From an uncultured Armatimonadota bacterium (GTDB lineage: Bacteria > Armatimonadota > Fimbriimonadia > Fimbriimonadales > Fimbriimonadaceae): a DNA stretch of 64,000 nucleotides. Made by a program: the position numbers and the translations under genes. Position 1 is the stretch's first letter; each line of letters opens with the position of its first letter. This document shows positions 26,280 to 35,076 of the stretch, in pieces. The notes under the pieces are model-generated. The model did no database searches and was not told where the DNA came from. It saw nothing but the letters and a program-made list of their open reading frames with translations. The DNA lies in assembly GCA_903927025.1 (NCBI GenBank), contig CAIYLG010000002.1, positions 186,001 through 250,000 of the forward strand. The letters run 5' to 3'.

Positions 26280-28532
26280 CTACCCTCCGTAGGGGACCCA
26301 GATGTTCTTCACCTGCACGGCATGAGAGAGGATTCGATTGACTGACGGGGCGGAATCTTCGGACCAGGTTTGCTTGAGGTTACTAATCGATGCGACCTCC
26401 ACCTGCTTGGCCCAATCAGGGGCAAAGCACCAAATTGCATCGACATCTTCGTGCTCTGCGAGCGTCGGCACAATTTCTTTTCTCAAACCGGTGACGATGT
26501 TGAGGACGCCGGCAGGCACGTCGGACATTTCAAGGATTCGATACACCTCTGCAGCCGGGCGTGGATCGGACTCAGACGGGACGATCACGACGGTGTTCCC
26601 CATCGCGATGGCACCGCAGGCAAGTTCCAAGAACTCCGTTAGCGGACGGTCATCCGAACAAACAATCGCGATAACGCCTACTGCTTCATTGAGCGCATAG
26701 CAAAGGCCACGGAATGGAACGGCGTGCACCTTTCCGTCCTGCTTGTCGCATCGAGCAGCTGCAGAGAACGCGGCGCGAACTGCCGACTCGCTTCCTAAAG
26801 CCTGAAGATTTTCGGATAGGTAGTAGAGAATTTGAGCGCGTACGTGCGCGGCACTGCCGCTCCAACCGGAATGTGCGGTCCGAGCCGCTTCCACCGCGTT
26901 GCGAACATCTTTGCGGTTGCCACGAGCAATCTCTTCGCCATGAGTAGAAAGGCTATAGCCCGAGTCGGGGCGGACCTGTTTGCCGCCAATGTAAAGTTTG
27001 TGGGTACGGTCAACTCCGCCAACCGGAGCATTTAAGTTCACGTTATCTGCTGATACCGATCGACTCACAGCCGGTGGCTTGAGATACTCACAAAGACCTT
27101 CGATTCCACCTTCGCGACCGTATCCACTCTCCCGATATCCTCCAAAGCCACTGGCAGCATCGAACATATTGGTGCAGTTCACCCACACCGTTCCTGCCTT
27201 CAGCTTTGCCGCGATGTCGTGCGACAGGTTCACGTTTTCGGTCCAGACGCTTGCGGCAAGACCATAGGGAGTGTTGTTGGCGAGATCGATCGCCTCTTTG
27301 GGCGTTCGGAATGTCATCGCAACGAGGACAGGCCCGAAGATTTCAACCTGAGAAATGGTGTCAGCTGGGCTCACGTTTGTTAGCAGCGTCGGCGGATAGA
27401 ACCAGCCATTTGTTGGGCAAGACCACTCTGGCTGATAAAGTTCAGCACCCTCACCAACACCTTGATCCACCAAGTCCGAAATTCTGGTGAGCTGCACCTT
27501 TGCCACGATGGCACCAATGTCGATGCTCTTGTCCATTGGATCGCCGACCCGGAGCTTTGCCATTCGCTGCTTCAGCTTGGTGATCACACGCTGAGAAACG
27601 CTCTCTTGGATCAGTAGCCGAGACCCTGCGCAGCAGACTTGGCCCTGGTTGAACCAGATGGCATCAACAAGTCCTTCCACCGCGCTGTCGAGGTCCGCAT
27701 CTTCGAACACGATGAACGGAGACTTGCCCCCGAGCTCGAGCGAAAGCTTTTTGCCGCTTCCAGCGGTGCTCTTGCGGATCAGCCGACCCACCTCCGTGGA
27801 TCCCGTGAATGCAATCTTGTCCACGTCCGGATGCTCGACAATCAGCCGGCCAGTATCCCCCTCCCCGGTGACGATGTTCACCACTCCGGCGGGAACGCCA
27901 GCTTCCACACATATCTCGGCAAAGAGAAGCGCAGTTAGCGATGTGTACTCAGCCGGCTTAAGCACAACGGTGTTTCCGGCGGCGAGGGCGGGTGCAATCT
28001 TCCAGGCTAGCATCAGGAGCGGAAAATTCCAGGGGATGATCTGCCCACAAACGCCAACAGGCTCATAGCCGGACTGGGCGTCTTCCAGTGATTCTGCCCA
28101 ACCTGCGTGGTGGTAAAAGTGCCGCACTACCAATGGAATATCGAGGTCGCGGGTCTCCCGAATTGGCTTTCCGTTATCGAGGGTCTCCAGGACGGCAAAG
28201 AGTCTTGCGTGCTTTTGGATCAGCCGGGCGATCGCATAGAGAACTTTGGCCCGCCCGTACCCACCGAGCGCAGCCCATGGCTCCAGAGCGGAGCGAGCGG
28301 CGGTTACGGCTTTATCCACGTCCTGTGGGCAACCGAACGCAACTGCGGCTAGATGCTCCTCATTGGCAGGGTTGGCAGCACCAAAATGTCCGCCTAGCGT
28401 CGGAGCCACGAACTCGCCACCAATAAAGTGGCCAAATTTGCGATCGTGATCCTCTAGCCATTGCTGGGCAATATCGGCGGCCTCTGGGGCGGTGCCCCAG
28501 CTCATGTCGCTGTAAATTTCAAGAATGGACAT
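26280..28532 (-). CDS. ALDH16-family aldehyde dehydrogenase (two-domain)
   Basis: 750 residues, about 1.5 times a normal aldehyde dehydrogenase. Residues 40-500 form a complete ALDH: IIPWNFPLLMLAWKIAPALA, the general-base Glu in LSLELGGKSPF, and the catalytic Cys in WFNQGQVCCAGSR. Residues about 515-750 are a second, partial ALDH unit with no catalytic Cys. This is the ALDH16 architecture. It lies four bases after deoC on the same strand, suggesting oxidation of the acetaldehyde released by DeoC, or of a related aldehyde, with NAD(P)+. Confidence 0.9.
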   Translation of the reverse strand: MSILEIYSDMSWGTAPEAADIAQQWLEDHDRKFGHFIGGEFVAPTLGGHFGAANPANEEHLAAVAFGCPQDVDKAVTAARSALEPWAALGGYGRAKVLYAIARLIQKHARLFAVLETLDNGKPIRETRDLDIPLVVRHFYHHAGWAESLEDAQSGYEPVGVCGQIIPWNFPLLMLAWKIAPALAAGNTVVLKPAEYTSLTALLFAEICVEAGVPAGVVNIVTGEGDTGRLIVEHPDVDKIAFTGSTEVGRLIRKSTAGSGKKLSLELGGKSPFIVFEDADLDSAVEGLVDAIWFNQGQVCCAGSRLLIQESVSQRVITKLKQRMAKLRVGDPMDKSIDIGAIVAKVQLTRISDLVDQGVGEGAELYQPEWSCPTNGWFYPPTLLTNVSPADTISQVEIFGPVLVAMTFRTPKEAIDLANNTPYGLAASVWTENVNLSHDIAAKLKAGTVWVNCTNMFDAASGFGGYRESGYGREGGIEGLCEYLKPPAVSRSVSADNVNLNAPVGGVDRTHKLYIGGKQVRPDSGYSLSTHGEEIARGNRKDVRNAVEAARTAHSGWSGSAAHVRAQILYYLSENLQALGSESAVRAAFSAAARCDKQDGKVHAVPFRGLCYALNEAVGVIAIVCSDDRPLTEFLELACGAIAMGNTVVIVPSESDPRPAAEVYRILEMSDVPAGVLNIVTGLRKEIVPTLAEHEDVDAIWCFAPDWAKQVEVASISNLKQTWSEDSAPSVNRILSHAVQVKNIWVPYGG

Positions 28533-28536
28533 TGTG

Positions 28537-29520
28537 TTAGGGCATCGGGTGCCGGTTATAGGCGGAGTAGTGGCCGGTCACGGCGTGTTCAAGTTGGCGC
28601 TCGATATCGGACAGCAGGCTGCTGGCGCCAATTCGGAAGAGATCGTTGGTAAGCCATGGGGCACCCAGCTCCTCTTTCATGAGGATGAGCCAGTCCAGGG
28701 ACTGCTTGGCGGTTCGAATCCCTCCGGCAGGCTTGTAGCCAACCTTGAATCCCGTGTTTTCATCGTAGTCGCGAATCTGGCGTGCCATCACGAGACTTAC
28801 CGGCAGAGTTGCATTCACAGCTTCCTTGCCCGTCGAGGTCTTGATGAAGTCTGCTCCAGCCATCATTGCCACCGCGCTGGCTTTGCCGACGTTAGTAAGC
28901 GTGCCGAGTTCGCCAGTCGCTAGAATCGTCTTCAGATGAGCTTCTCCGCAGGCTTCCCGAAAGGCGGCAACTTCGTCGTACAGCGCACGCCATTCCTGGT
29001 TGAGCACGTGGGCCCGGGTGATCACGATGTCGATCTCCTTTGCTCCCGCCTCAACGCTCGCCCGAATTTCTTCCACACGCTGAGCAAAGGGACTGAGACC
29101 GTGCGGAAACCCTGCGGCAACTGCGGCCACGGGGATTCTGGTTCCCTCTAAGGCTTTGACTGCCGTTGGGACCATGGCGTGGTAGACACAGACGGCTCCG
29201 ACGGTCAAGCCAAGCTCTACTGCGCCGAGCGCATCAAGAATGTCTGCGCGGACCGGTCGCTTCGCCTTGGCACAGAGACGCTGGACGTTGCCGGGAGTAT
29301 CATCCCCGCCGAGCGTCGTCAGGTCCATGCAGGAAATTGCTTTAAGAAGCCAAGCGACCTGGTGCTTCTTTTTCACAGATCGGCGCGCAGGCAGGCTGGC
29401 AGCACGGCGCTCGACAGCGCTTCGATTGACGCGAATTGTATCGACCCAGTCTAGGTCCAGGGGGATGCCGGGATTCCGCTGGATACTGCTGAGCAGTCCA
29501 TTAAGGTCCTGTACGGACAT
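28537..29520 (-). CDS. deoC: Deoxyribose-phosphate aldolase
   Basis: 327 residues, at the long end for DeoC because of an N-terminal extension of about 60. The class I aldolase site is clear: the Schiff-base Lys in GADFIKTSTGKE, a second Lys in GYKPAGGIRTAK, and MDLTTLGGDDTPGN near residue 65. It splits 2-deoxyribose-5-phosphate into glyceraldehyde-3-phosphate and acetaldehyde. It is the first gene of a two-gene operon with ALDH16. TAGAAT ends six bases before the ATG, so the mRNA is probably leaderless. Confidence 0.93.
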   Translation of the reverse strand: MSVQDLNGLLSSIQRNPGIPLDLDWVDTIRVNRSAVERRAASLPARRSVKKKHQVAWLLKAISCMDLTTLGGDDTPGNVQRLCAKAKRPVRADILDALGAVELGLTVGAVCVYHAMVPTAVKALEGTRIPVAAVAAGFPHGLSPFAQRVEEIRASVEAGAKEIDIVITRAHVLNQEWRALYDEVAAFREACGEAHLKTILATGELGTLTNVGKASAVAMMAGADFIKTSTGKEAVNATLPVSLVMARQIRDYDENTGFKVGYKPAGGIRTAKQSLDWLILMKEELGAPWLTNDLFRIGASSLLSDIERQLEHAVTGHYSAYNRHPMP

Positions 29521-29526
29521 ATTGTC

Positions 29527-29532
29527 ATTCTA
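29527..29532 (-). promoter_or_regulatory. -10 box, leaderless deoC
   Basis: TAGAAT on the minus strand, six bases upstream of the deoC ATG at 29520. The divergent gene at 29580 has its own -10, TATACT (29563-29568). Confidence 0.45.
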
Positions 29533-29579
29533 GCGTGAATGGACTGGGCTTGCTTCGCGTCGTATACTGGCGGACTATC

Positions 29580-30632
29580 ATGCTCAAGCGAACACAGCTG
29601 TTGCTCATCGGAATGGTGCTGGCCGTCGTCGGCTGCCAAAAAGAGGAACCGGTCACTGGCAAGACTGCCCCAAGCGGCGGAGGCGCCGGGCTCAAGATTG
29701 TTTACATCCCCAAGAACACGGGCAACCCGTATTTCAAAGATGTGATCAAAGGATTTGAGGATGCAAGCAAAGAGCTCAAAGCCGAATTCACGACCACCGC
29801 TCCCGCAACCGGTGATGCCACTTCGCAAATCTCCTTTATCAAGGACCAGATTCAACGCGGCGTCGACGTGATCGCGATCTCGCCAAACAGCCCAGATGCC
29901 CTGAATCCTGTTCTTGATCAGGCCAAGGCAAAGGGAATCACAGTCATTACGGTTGATGCCGACCTTTCTGGCAACGAGTCGCACCGTGATGCAGCTGTTC
30001 TTTCCACCGATTTCAGCAAACTGGGCGAGAGCCAAGTCGAGCTGATGGGTTCGCTAATCGGCTACGAAGGCAACTTTGCAATTCTCAGCGCCACGACTGA
30101 CGCACCCAACCAAAACGTTTGGATTGCTGGGATGAAGGAAGCGCTGAAGAATCCGAAGTATGCGAAGATGAAGCTAATCGACACGGTCTACGGGGACGAC
30201 GATGCGCAAAAGAGCACCACCGAGTGCGAAGCGCTTCTCTCTAAGCACCCAGATCTGCGCGGCATTATCTCCCCAACGAGCGTTGGCCTCGCGGCATCGG
30301 CTCAGACCATTCAGCTTGCTGGCGTCTTCCCTGGTGGCCCCAAGGCGATTGGCAAGGGAGTTCAGCTCACCGGTCTCAGCACTCCGAATCAGCTCAAGAA
30401 GTTTGTGAAGGATGGCGCGGTGACTTCGTTCCAGCTATGGAGTCCCCACGACATGGGCTACATTGCAGCCTTCCTTGGCGACCAGATTCATGGCGGAAAG
30501 CTCAAGGCGGCAGAGGGAGTTGATTTCACTGCAGGCACCCTCGGGAAGCGAACCCTTGGCAAGCTCAATGTTGTGAATGCGGGCCCGCTCGTCACCTTCG
30601 ACAAGTCCAACATCGACAAGTACGACTTTTAG
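29580..30632 (+). CDS. Sugar-binding lipoprotein of ABC type (RbsB/RhaS-like)
   Basis: 350 residues from ATG 29580. A lipoprotein signal ends at VVGC, giving a lipidated Cys. The mature protein is a type I periplasmic binding protein of the ribose/rhamnose group: IVYIPKNTGNPYFKDVIKGF at the start, GVDVIAISPNSPDAL and GITVITVDADLSG. No permease or ATPase gene is adjacent. Its divergence from deoC-ALDH16 hints at a deoxyribose, pentose or nucleoside ligand; that is inference. TATACT with a -35-like TGGACT 17 bases away places transcription start about five bases before the ATG. Confidence 0.88.
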   Translation: MLKRTQLLLIGMVLAVVGCQKEEPVTGKTAPSGGGAGLKIVYIPKNTGNPYFKDVIKGFEDASKELKAEFTTTAPATGDATSQISFIKDQIQRGVDVIAISPNSPDALNPVLDQAKAKGITVITVDADLSGNESHRDAAVLSTDFSKLGESQVELMGSLIGYEGNFAILSATTDAPNQNVWIAGMKEALKNPKYAKMKLIDTVYGDDDAQKSTTECEALLSKHPDLRGIISPTSVGLAASAQTIQLAGVFPGGPKAIGKGVQLTGLSTPNQLKKFVKDGAVTSFQLWSPHDMGYIAAFLGDQIHGGKLKAAEGVDFTAGTLGKRTLGKLNVVNAGPLVTFDKSNIDKYDF

Positions 30633-30650
30633 GCGTACGCAGAGTGGATC

Positions 30651-32096
30651 ATGTCCAAGCCAGCCAAGGTTAAGGGTTCCAAGCGTGCCATGGCTGGGCC
30701 TCTTGGATTTGTCCTCGGCCTTGGGCTGTTTTGCGGAATAGGTGGGTTCTTCACCCTAGCCCACCTGTTCCATGAAGACTCCCAAAAATTGGTCACGGAC
30801 ATGGATCGCGCTCGAGAACAGCACCTTCCACTCTCCAGCGCCGACATCGAACAGCGCAGGATCCACCCAAAGGAGTCAGAGGATGCTGGGCCGCTTTACC
30901 GCCAGGCGATTGCGCAGTACAAGGTTCGATTCAATGATCCGGTACACCCGTCGGCCCAACGAGCACTTAACCTCGCTGTCACCACACTTCACGAGCAAAA
31001 CCAGCGCTTTCAGCCCATCTACCAGCTCATTCGAAGGGCCATCACCCTGCCCAGATGCGACTTAAAGCTGGACTACTCGAAGGGATACACCTGGTATACC
31101 GCCATCTCCACTCCATTCCCGGCAGATGCTGGGATGCGATCGCTGATGGGTGGCGTGGCGCTGATGGGTTGGGAAGACAGCCGCAACCGCAATACCGAGA
31201 AGGTGTTTGAGGAAGCTGAGACTCTGATCGCCATGGCCAAACATGGGCAGGAATACGACCTCGTTCACCCTGGGTCATGGCCAATTGATGCCGACAGCCA
31301 AGCGTGTCAGCTTCTGCTGAGAGTTCTGCAGCTGCATTGGCGAGAGCCGGACATTGTCCGCAGAGTTGGAGAGATCGCAAACACGGTCAAGTTCCTGGAC
31401 CTGTATAAGCTGTTGGAGACCGAATTCGCCCTCGGTCTCGATGCCGTGCACAACATTAAGAGCCTTGAAGAGATTGGCCTAGATAAGGGAACACCCAAGG
31501 CGTTCAGCAAAACAGTGGATTCCCTCTACCAATCTCCAGCGGTGAGAGAAGCTTTCGAGGAAAAATTTGTCCACGTCTATATCGAATTCTTCCATCGCCT
31601 GCCTGCCAGCCACACTGACTGGGCAAAGATATCACAGACGCTGAGGGCGATTCGGAAGGAACTCAACTCCGACAACTCCATTGATGCCGGGGTGGCGCGG
31701 GCTCTGACGCCGACCTACCTTGGAATGGCGGACACATTTGGGAGTTCTGAAACCATCCTCCGCCTGCTTCAAGTTGGAGTGCTCTTGTGCCTGGAGCACA
31801 GTCGGCTGGGGCAGTTCCCCCAAGACCTGTCGCCTGAAGCCGTTCAGATGGTGGATCCCTTCGGCGGGAAGGCGTTCCACTATAAGCCGCAGAAAGACGG
31901 GTTCACCCTTTACAGCATTGGTCCGAACCTGAAGGACGATGGCGGGAGGCGCTGGACGCCTCAAAATCCGAAGGCGTCGGACGATATCACTTTTCGGCTT
32001 GGATCCGCGCGCATTTCGGGAACAATCCCTCGCGGATCGCTGGGGCCGCCCACGAATTTGCGCAGGATCTATAATCGCGGGAACGTGCCGCAATAG
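30651..32096 (+). CDS. Membrane-anchored hypothetical protein
   Basis: 481 residues. One membrane helix near residues 17-42 (GFVLGLGLFCGIGGFFTLAH) follows a basic N-terminus, so the bulk is probably periplasmic. The body is helical. It ends with the pattern MVDPFGGKAFHYKPQKDGFTLYSIGPNLKDDGG, here from about residue 402, a C-terminal motif I associate with large secreted proteins of planctomycete-like genomes. Function unknown. Its last codons overlap the promoter of the ECF sigma gene. Confidence 0.75.
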   Translation: MSKPAKVKGSKRAMAGPLGFVLGLGLFCGIGGFFTLAHLFHEDSQKLVTDMDRAREQHLPLSSADIEQRRIHPKESEDAGPLYRQAIAQYKVRFNDPVHPSAQRALNLAVTTLHEQNQRFQPIYQLIRRAITLPRCDLKLDYSKGYTWYTAISTPFPADAGMRSLMGGVALMGWEDSRNRNTEKVFEEAETLIAMAKHGQEYDLVHPGSWPIDADSQACQLLLRVLQLHWREPDIVRRVGEIANTVKFLDLYKLLETEFALGLDAVHNIKSLEEIGLDKGTPKAFSKTVDSLYQSPAVREAFEEKFVHVYIEFFHRLPASHTDWAKISQTLRAIRKELNSDNSIDAGVARALTPTYLGMADTFGSSETILRLLQVGVLLCLEHSRLGQFPQDLSPEAVQMVDPFGGKAFHYKPQKDGFTLYSIGPNLKDDGGRRWTPQNPKASDDITFRLGSARISGTIPRGSLGPPTNLRRIYNRGNVPQ

Positions 32097-32107
32097 ATCG
32101 GACGTAA
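32079..32107 (+). promoter_or_regulatory. Candidate ECF-sigma promoter (autoregulatory)
   Basis: GGGAAC (32079-32084), 18 bases, CGTAA (32103-32107). The same layout occurs upstream of htrA at 33239. GGAAC-type -35 and CGT-type -10 elements are usual for group IV sigma factors. It lies about 30 bases before the sigma gene ATG. Confidence 0.6.
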
Positions 32108-32136
32108 TAAGGTCAGTCGTCAAATACAGAAGAGCC

Positions 32137-32733
32137 ATGCTATTTACAGCGGTTAAGGAAAAGACGGGTGTTGTCGCAGATCGCGGACGCCTATTCGAGA
32201 GTCTCATTCAGGACTCCTACAAGCAGGCTTACGGGTTGGCGTATAGGCTGACCGGGAATGCCGCAGAGGCGGAGGACCTCGTTCAGGAATCCTTCGTGCG
32301 GGCCTACCGATTCTTCCATCGCTACGATGAGAACCTGCCCTTCACCAGTTGGCTCTATCGAATCATGACCAACGCCCACATCGACATGGTGCGCAGGCGT
32401 GGCAGACTGAAGACGACTAGCCTTGAGAACTCTGGAACAGATGGATCCTCAACTTGGGATCTGCCAGACGCAGATGCGGCGCCAGATCGCATGATGCTCT
32501 CCAATGCCCTTGACGAGCCAGTGCAGAAGGCATTAAGCTCAATGACTCCAGAGTTTCGGATGGCCGTCCTCCTCGCCGACGTGGAAGGCTTGGCCTACGA
32601 AGAGGTTGCAGACATCATGAGAACTTCGGTTGGAACGGTTCGGTCCCGCATTCATCGCGGCCGAAAGCAGATCCGAACCTATCTTCTCAAGAATGCGCCT
32701 CAGACTTACAGGAGCTTTTGCGATGAACTGTAA
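32137..32733 (+). CDS. ECF RNA polymerase sigma factor
   Basis: 198 residues from ATG 32137. Region 2 is seen as AYGLAYRLTGNAAEAEDLVQ and FTSWLYRIMTNAHIDMVRRR. Region 4 is LSSMTPEFRMAVLLADVEGL with YEEVADIMRTSVGTVRSRIH as the -35-binding helix-turn-helix. There is no region 1.1 or 3. The next gene encodes a zinc-finger anti-sigma factor overlapping it by 11 bases, and htrA follows, pointing to an RpoE/SigW-like envelope-stress role. Confidence 0.93.
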   Translation: MLFTAVKEKTGVVADRGRLFESLIQDSYKQAYGLAYRLTGNAAEAEDLVQESFVRAYRFFHRYDENLPFTSWLYRIMTNAHIDMVRRRGRLKTTSLENSGTDGSSTWDLPDADAAPDRMMLSNALDEPVQKALSSMTPEFRMAVLLADVEGLAYEEVADIMRTSVGTVRSRIHRGRKQIRTYLLKNAPQTYRSFCDEL

Positions 32734-33169
32734 ATCCGTGCAGAACCGCCTTTCGGCGTACCTTGACCGCGAACTTGGCGGGGACGAGCTTTTGCAGATG
32801 CGAGCCCATCTATCGATGTGCCGCGACTGCCGAACCGAGGCTGAGGGTCTCCGCTCCCTTCGAGCACTTTTGGGTGGAATGGCAGCTCCCGAGCCACCAG
32901 CCGACTTTGCGGCCAAACTCACCGCCAACGTGCTTAGGCAGAAAGTTGAAGAGCCACGACGTGCGTTTCGCGCTTCAGCGCTAATGTTCGCTGGCGTCAC
33001 CGCCTGCTCCATGGCAATTACCTTTGCGGTTTACGGCATGAGTCATCACACCGATACTAACGGGCCCAATTCTCGAGTCCTGGAAGGGAACATGGGAATC
33101 CTCACGATCGATGACCGATTCAGCAACACTGCGCCAGTCATCTCAGCCGCCAATTTTGGGCCGCGCTGA
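32723..33169 (+). CDS. Zinc-finger anti-sigma factor (single-pass membrane)
   Basis: 148 residues from ATG 32723, overlapping the sigma gene. An N-terminal zf-HC2 domain carries CKSVQNRLSAYLDREL and the HxxxCxxC motif (AHLSMCRDC). One membrane helix spans about residues 92-114 (SALMFAGVTACSMAITFAVYG). A short periplasmic tail follows. It should hold the sigma factor at the membrane until a stress signal triggers proteolysis or zinc release. Confidence 0.88.
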   Translation: MNCKSVQNRLSAYLDRELGGDELLQMRAHLSMCRDCRTEAEGLRSLRALLGGMAAPEPPADFAAKLTANVLRQKVEEPRRAFRASALMFAGVTACSMAITFAVYGMSHHTDTNGPNSRVLEGNMGILTIDDRFSNTAPVISAANFGPR

Positions 33170-33177
33170 TTAGGAAT

Positions 33178-33195
33178 GTCCGCAAGTCTGCGGAC
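33178..33195. terminator. Hairpin after anti-sigma gene
   Basis: A perfect 7-base stem, GTCCGCA/TGCGGAC, with a 4-base loop, nine bases after the anti-sigma stop. No T-run follows, so it may only attenuate transcription or stabilise the 3' end. Confidence 0.35.
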
Positions 33196-33238
33196 TGAAC
33201 ACCCCATAGAGGTCGTAGGACTCTATATAAAAATTCTA

Positions 33239-33267
33239 GGGAACGGCTTGCCACATCGATGGCGTTA
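33239..33267 (+). promoter_or_regulatory. Candidate ECF-sigma promoter of htrA
   Basis: GGGAAC (33239-33244), 18 bases, CGTTA (33263-33267), the same spacing as upstream of the sigma gene. The predicted transcript has a leader of about 110 bases before htrA, which contains a GCGAAG/CTTCGC hairpin near 33320. Confidence 0.55.
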
Positions 33268-33385
33268 GCAGATAAAGACAGCCCGAAGAAACACACAGAA
33301 TGGCTTCAAAAAAGCCGCGAAGCTCGCTTCGCAGCCAATCTGTGAGGAGTGGCTGTCCTAACTTGAAATCAACGGTAAAAACAAA

Positions 33386-34981
33386 ATGAATCGAAAGAAC
33401 CAAATCCCCAAAAGCGTTTACGTAACTCTCGGATCTGGCTTCGTCCTTGGTGCGATCTTCATGGCTGGTCTAGCCTTTGAAGGCACCGGAGGATTCTCCA
33501 AGGCTCAGGGCCAGTCTAGTCTGCCCAATTTCGAGCCAAGGACCATCAGCGCTCCAAGCCGCGAAAGCACCGCCGAAGTCAAAAATCTCGACGCCTTCTA
33601 TGCGAACCTTGCCGCATTCGTCAGTCCCGCAGTTGTGGACATCCGAGCCACCAGTGGCCGCGAGATGTCTGCCGACGGAACTCGAGTTCCAGTTTCGGGA
33701 GGCGAGGGCTCCGGGTTCATCCTCCGACCGGACGGCTACATCATCACCAACGACCATGTGGTAGCAGGCTTTGACAATGTCAAAGTCATTCTGAAAGATG
33801 GTCGTGAATTTGACGGCAAAGTCACCCGAGCGCACGAAAGTGATATCGCGGTGATCAAGATCAACGCCACCAACCTTCCCACTCTCGCGTTTGGCGACAG
33901 CGACAAGCTCAAGCCAGGCCAGATGGCGATGGCGGTCGGATCTCCGTTCAGCTTCCAGCAGTCGGTCACCTTCGGCCACATCAGCGCCCTTGGGCGAGAA
34001 CGAACTCAGATCGAAGATCGATCCTATCCGGACATGATCCAGACAGATACCGCGATCAACATGGGCAACTCGGGTGGACCGCTGTGCAACATTGATGGCC
34101 AGGTCGTTGGACTCAATACTGCCATCTACAGCCCGTCTGGCACCAGTGCGGGAATCGGACTTGCGATCCCCAGCAATGAGGTTCGCCTGATTGCAGACAA
34201 GTTGATTGAGAAGGGCAAAGTCGTTCGCAGCTTCATCGGAGTAGCTCCCATGAACCTAACCGACTATCAAAAGCAGCAGCGACACGTTAGCGGCGGCGCA
34301 CTCGTTCAAGAGGCTAGGGAGTCTGACCCAGCAGGGATGGCAGGCGTCCGCAAGGATGACATTATCGTGCGCGTCGGTCAGACAGCGGTCAACACCCAGA
34401 TGGATCTTAGGAATTCCATGTTGCAGTATGCACCGGGCTCCTCCGTTGATCTTGAGGTCATTCGAGGCTCCGAGCACAAGACGTTCAAGGTGAAACTGGG
34501 CGAATACAAAGATCCGGGCCTGCAGGGCAACAGTTCAAGAGGCTTCCAGCGCGGTCAGCAGGGTTCGCCTCAGTTCCACTTCCCGGGCAACCCAGAAGAG
34601 TTCTTCAAGGACTTCCCTGGTATTCAGGGCACCCCTGGTCAGCGTCAGCCACGTCAGAAGACAACCCCTGTCTCTCCAGATGGCAAGCCGCATCTGGGTG
34701 TGGGAGTTGGAAATATCACGGATGAAGTTCGCAGCCAATATTCGATCCCAAGCAACGTGAAGGGTGCTGTAGTGGGAGAGGTCACCCCAGGATCCATCGC
34801 GGAAAGCCTTGGCATTCAAACGGGTGATGTCATTCAGAGCTTCGACGGCAGACCGATACAGTCTGCATCGGATCTAACCAGCGCAATTAGCGGTGTCAGC
34901 GTGGGTGATTCCAAGAGAATCGCGTTTAAGCGCTATGGAGCCGGCTCAGTGATGACGTTCGAAATGGACGCCAAGTTCTAA
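33386..34981 (+). CDS. htrA: HtrA/Deg-family serine protease
   Basis: 531 residues. An N-terminal membrane anchor or signal (residues about 10-32) precedes a trypsin-like domain. The triad is His in YIITNDHVVAG, Asp in ESDIAVIKI and Ser in NMGNSGGPL. Two PDZ domains follow (about 285-375 and 430-525), separated by a Gly/Gln/Pro-rich linker. It degrades or refolds damaged envelope proteins. It lies downstream of an ECF sigma/anti-sigma pair with a matching promoter, so it is probably a regulon member. Confidence 0.93.
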   Translation: MNRKNQIPKSVYVTLGSGFVLGAIFMAGLAFEGTGGFSKAQGQSSLPNFEPRTISAPSRESTAEVKNLDAFYANLAAFVSPAVVDIRATSGREMSADGTRVPVSGGEGSGFILRPDGYIITNDHVVAGFDNVKVILKDGREFDGKVTRAHESDIAVIKINATNLPTLAFGDSDKLKPGQMAMAVGSPFSFQQSVTFGHISALGRERTQIEDRSYPDMIQTDTAINMGNSGGPLCNIDGQVVGLNTAIYSPSGTSAGIGLAIPSNEVRLIADKLIEKGKVVRSFIGVAPMNLTDYQKQQRHVSGGALVQEARESDPAGMAGVRKDDIIVRVGQTAVNTQMDLRNSMLQYAPGSSVDLEVIRGSEHKTFKVKLGEYKDPGLQGNSSRGFQRGQQGSPQFHFPGNPEEFFKDFPGIQGTPGQRQPRQKTTPVSPDGKPHLGVGVGNITDEVRSQYSIPSNVKGAVVGEVTPGSIAESLGIQTGDVIQSFDGRPIQSASDLTSAISGVSVGDSKRIAFKRYGAGSVMTFEMDAKF

Positions 34982-34996
34982 GACAAAAGTCCCAAA

Positions 34997-35067
34997 ACCC
35001 CGGAATTATCCGGGGTCAAAAGAAAGGGCTGCATTCCCAGTACGGGAATGCAGCCCTTTTTCTTTCG
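34997..35067. terminator. Double hairpin terminator between htrA and fur-like gene
   Basis: The first hairpin is ACCCCGGA/TCCGGGGT (34997-35016). The second is AAAGGGCTGCATTCC with its complement (35023-35057) followed by a T-rich tract to 35065. The A-rich left flank makes it usable from both sides, fitting two convergent genes. Confidence 0.85.
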
Positions 35068-35076
35068 ATCAATTTT

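Noticed and set aside
32630..32722. Upstream extension of the anti-sigma frame
   Set aside because: It would overlap the conserved region 4 of the sigma gene by about 100 bases; ATG 32723 starts right before the zinc-finger domain.
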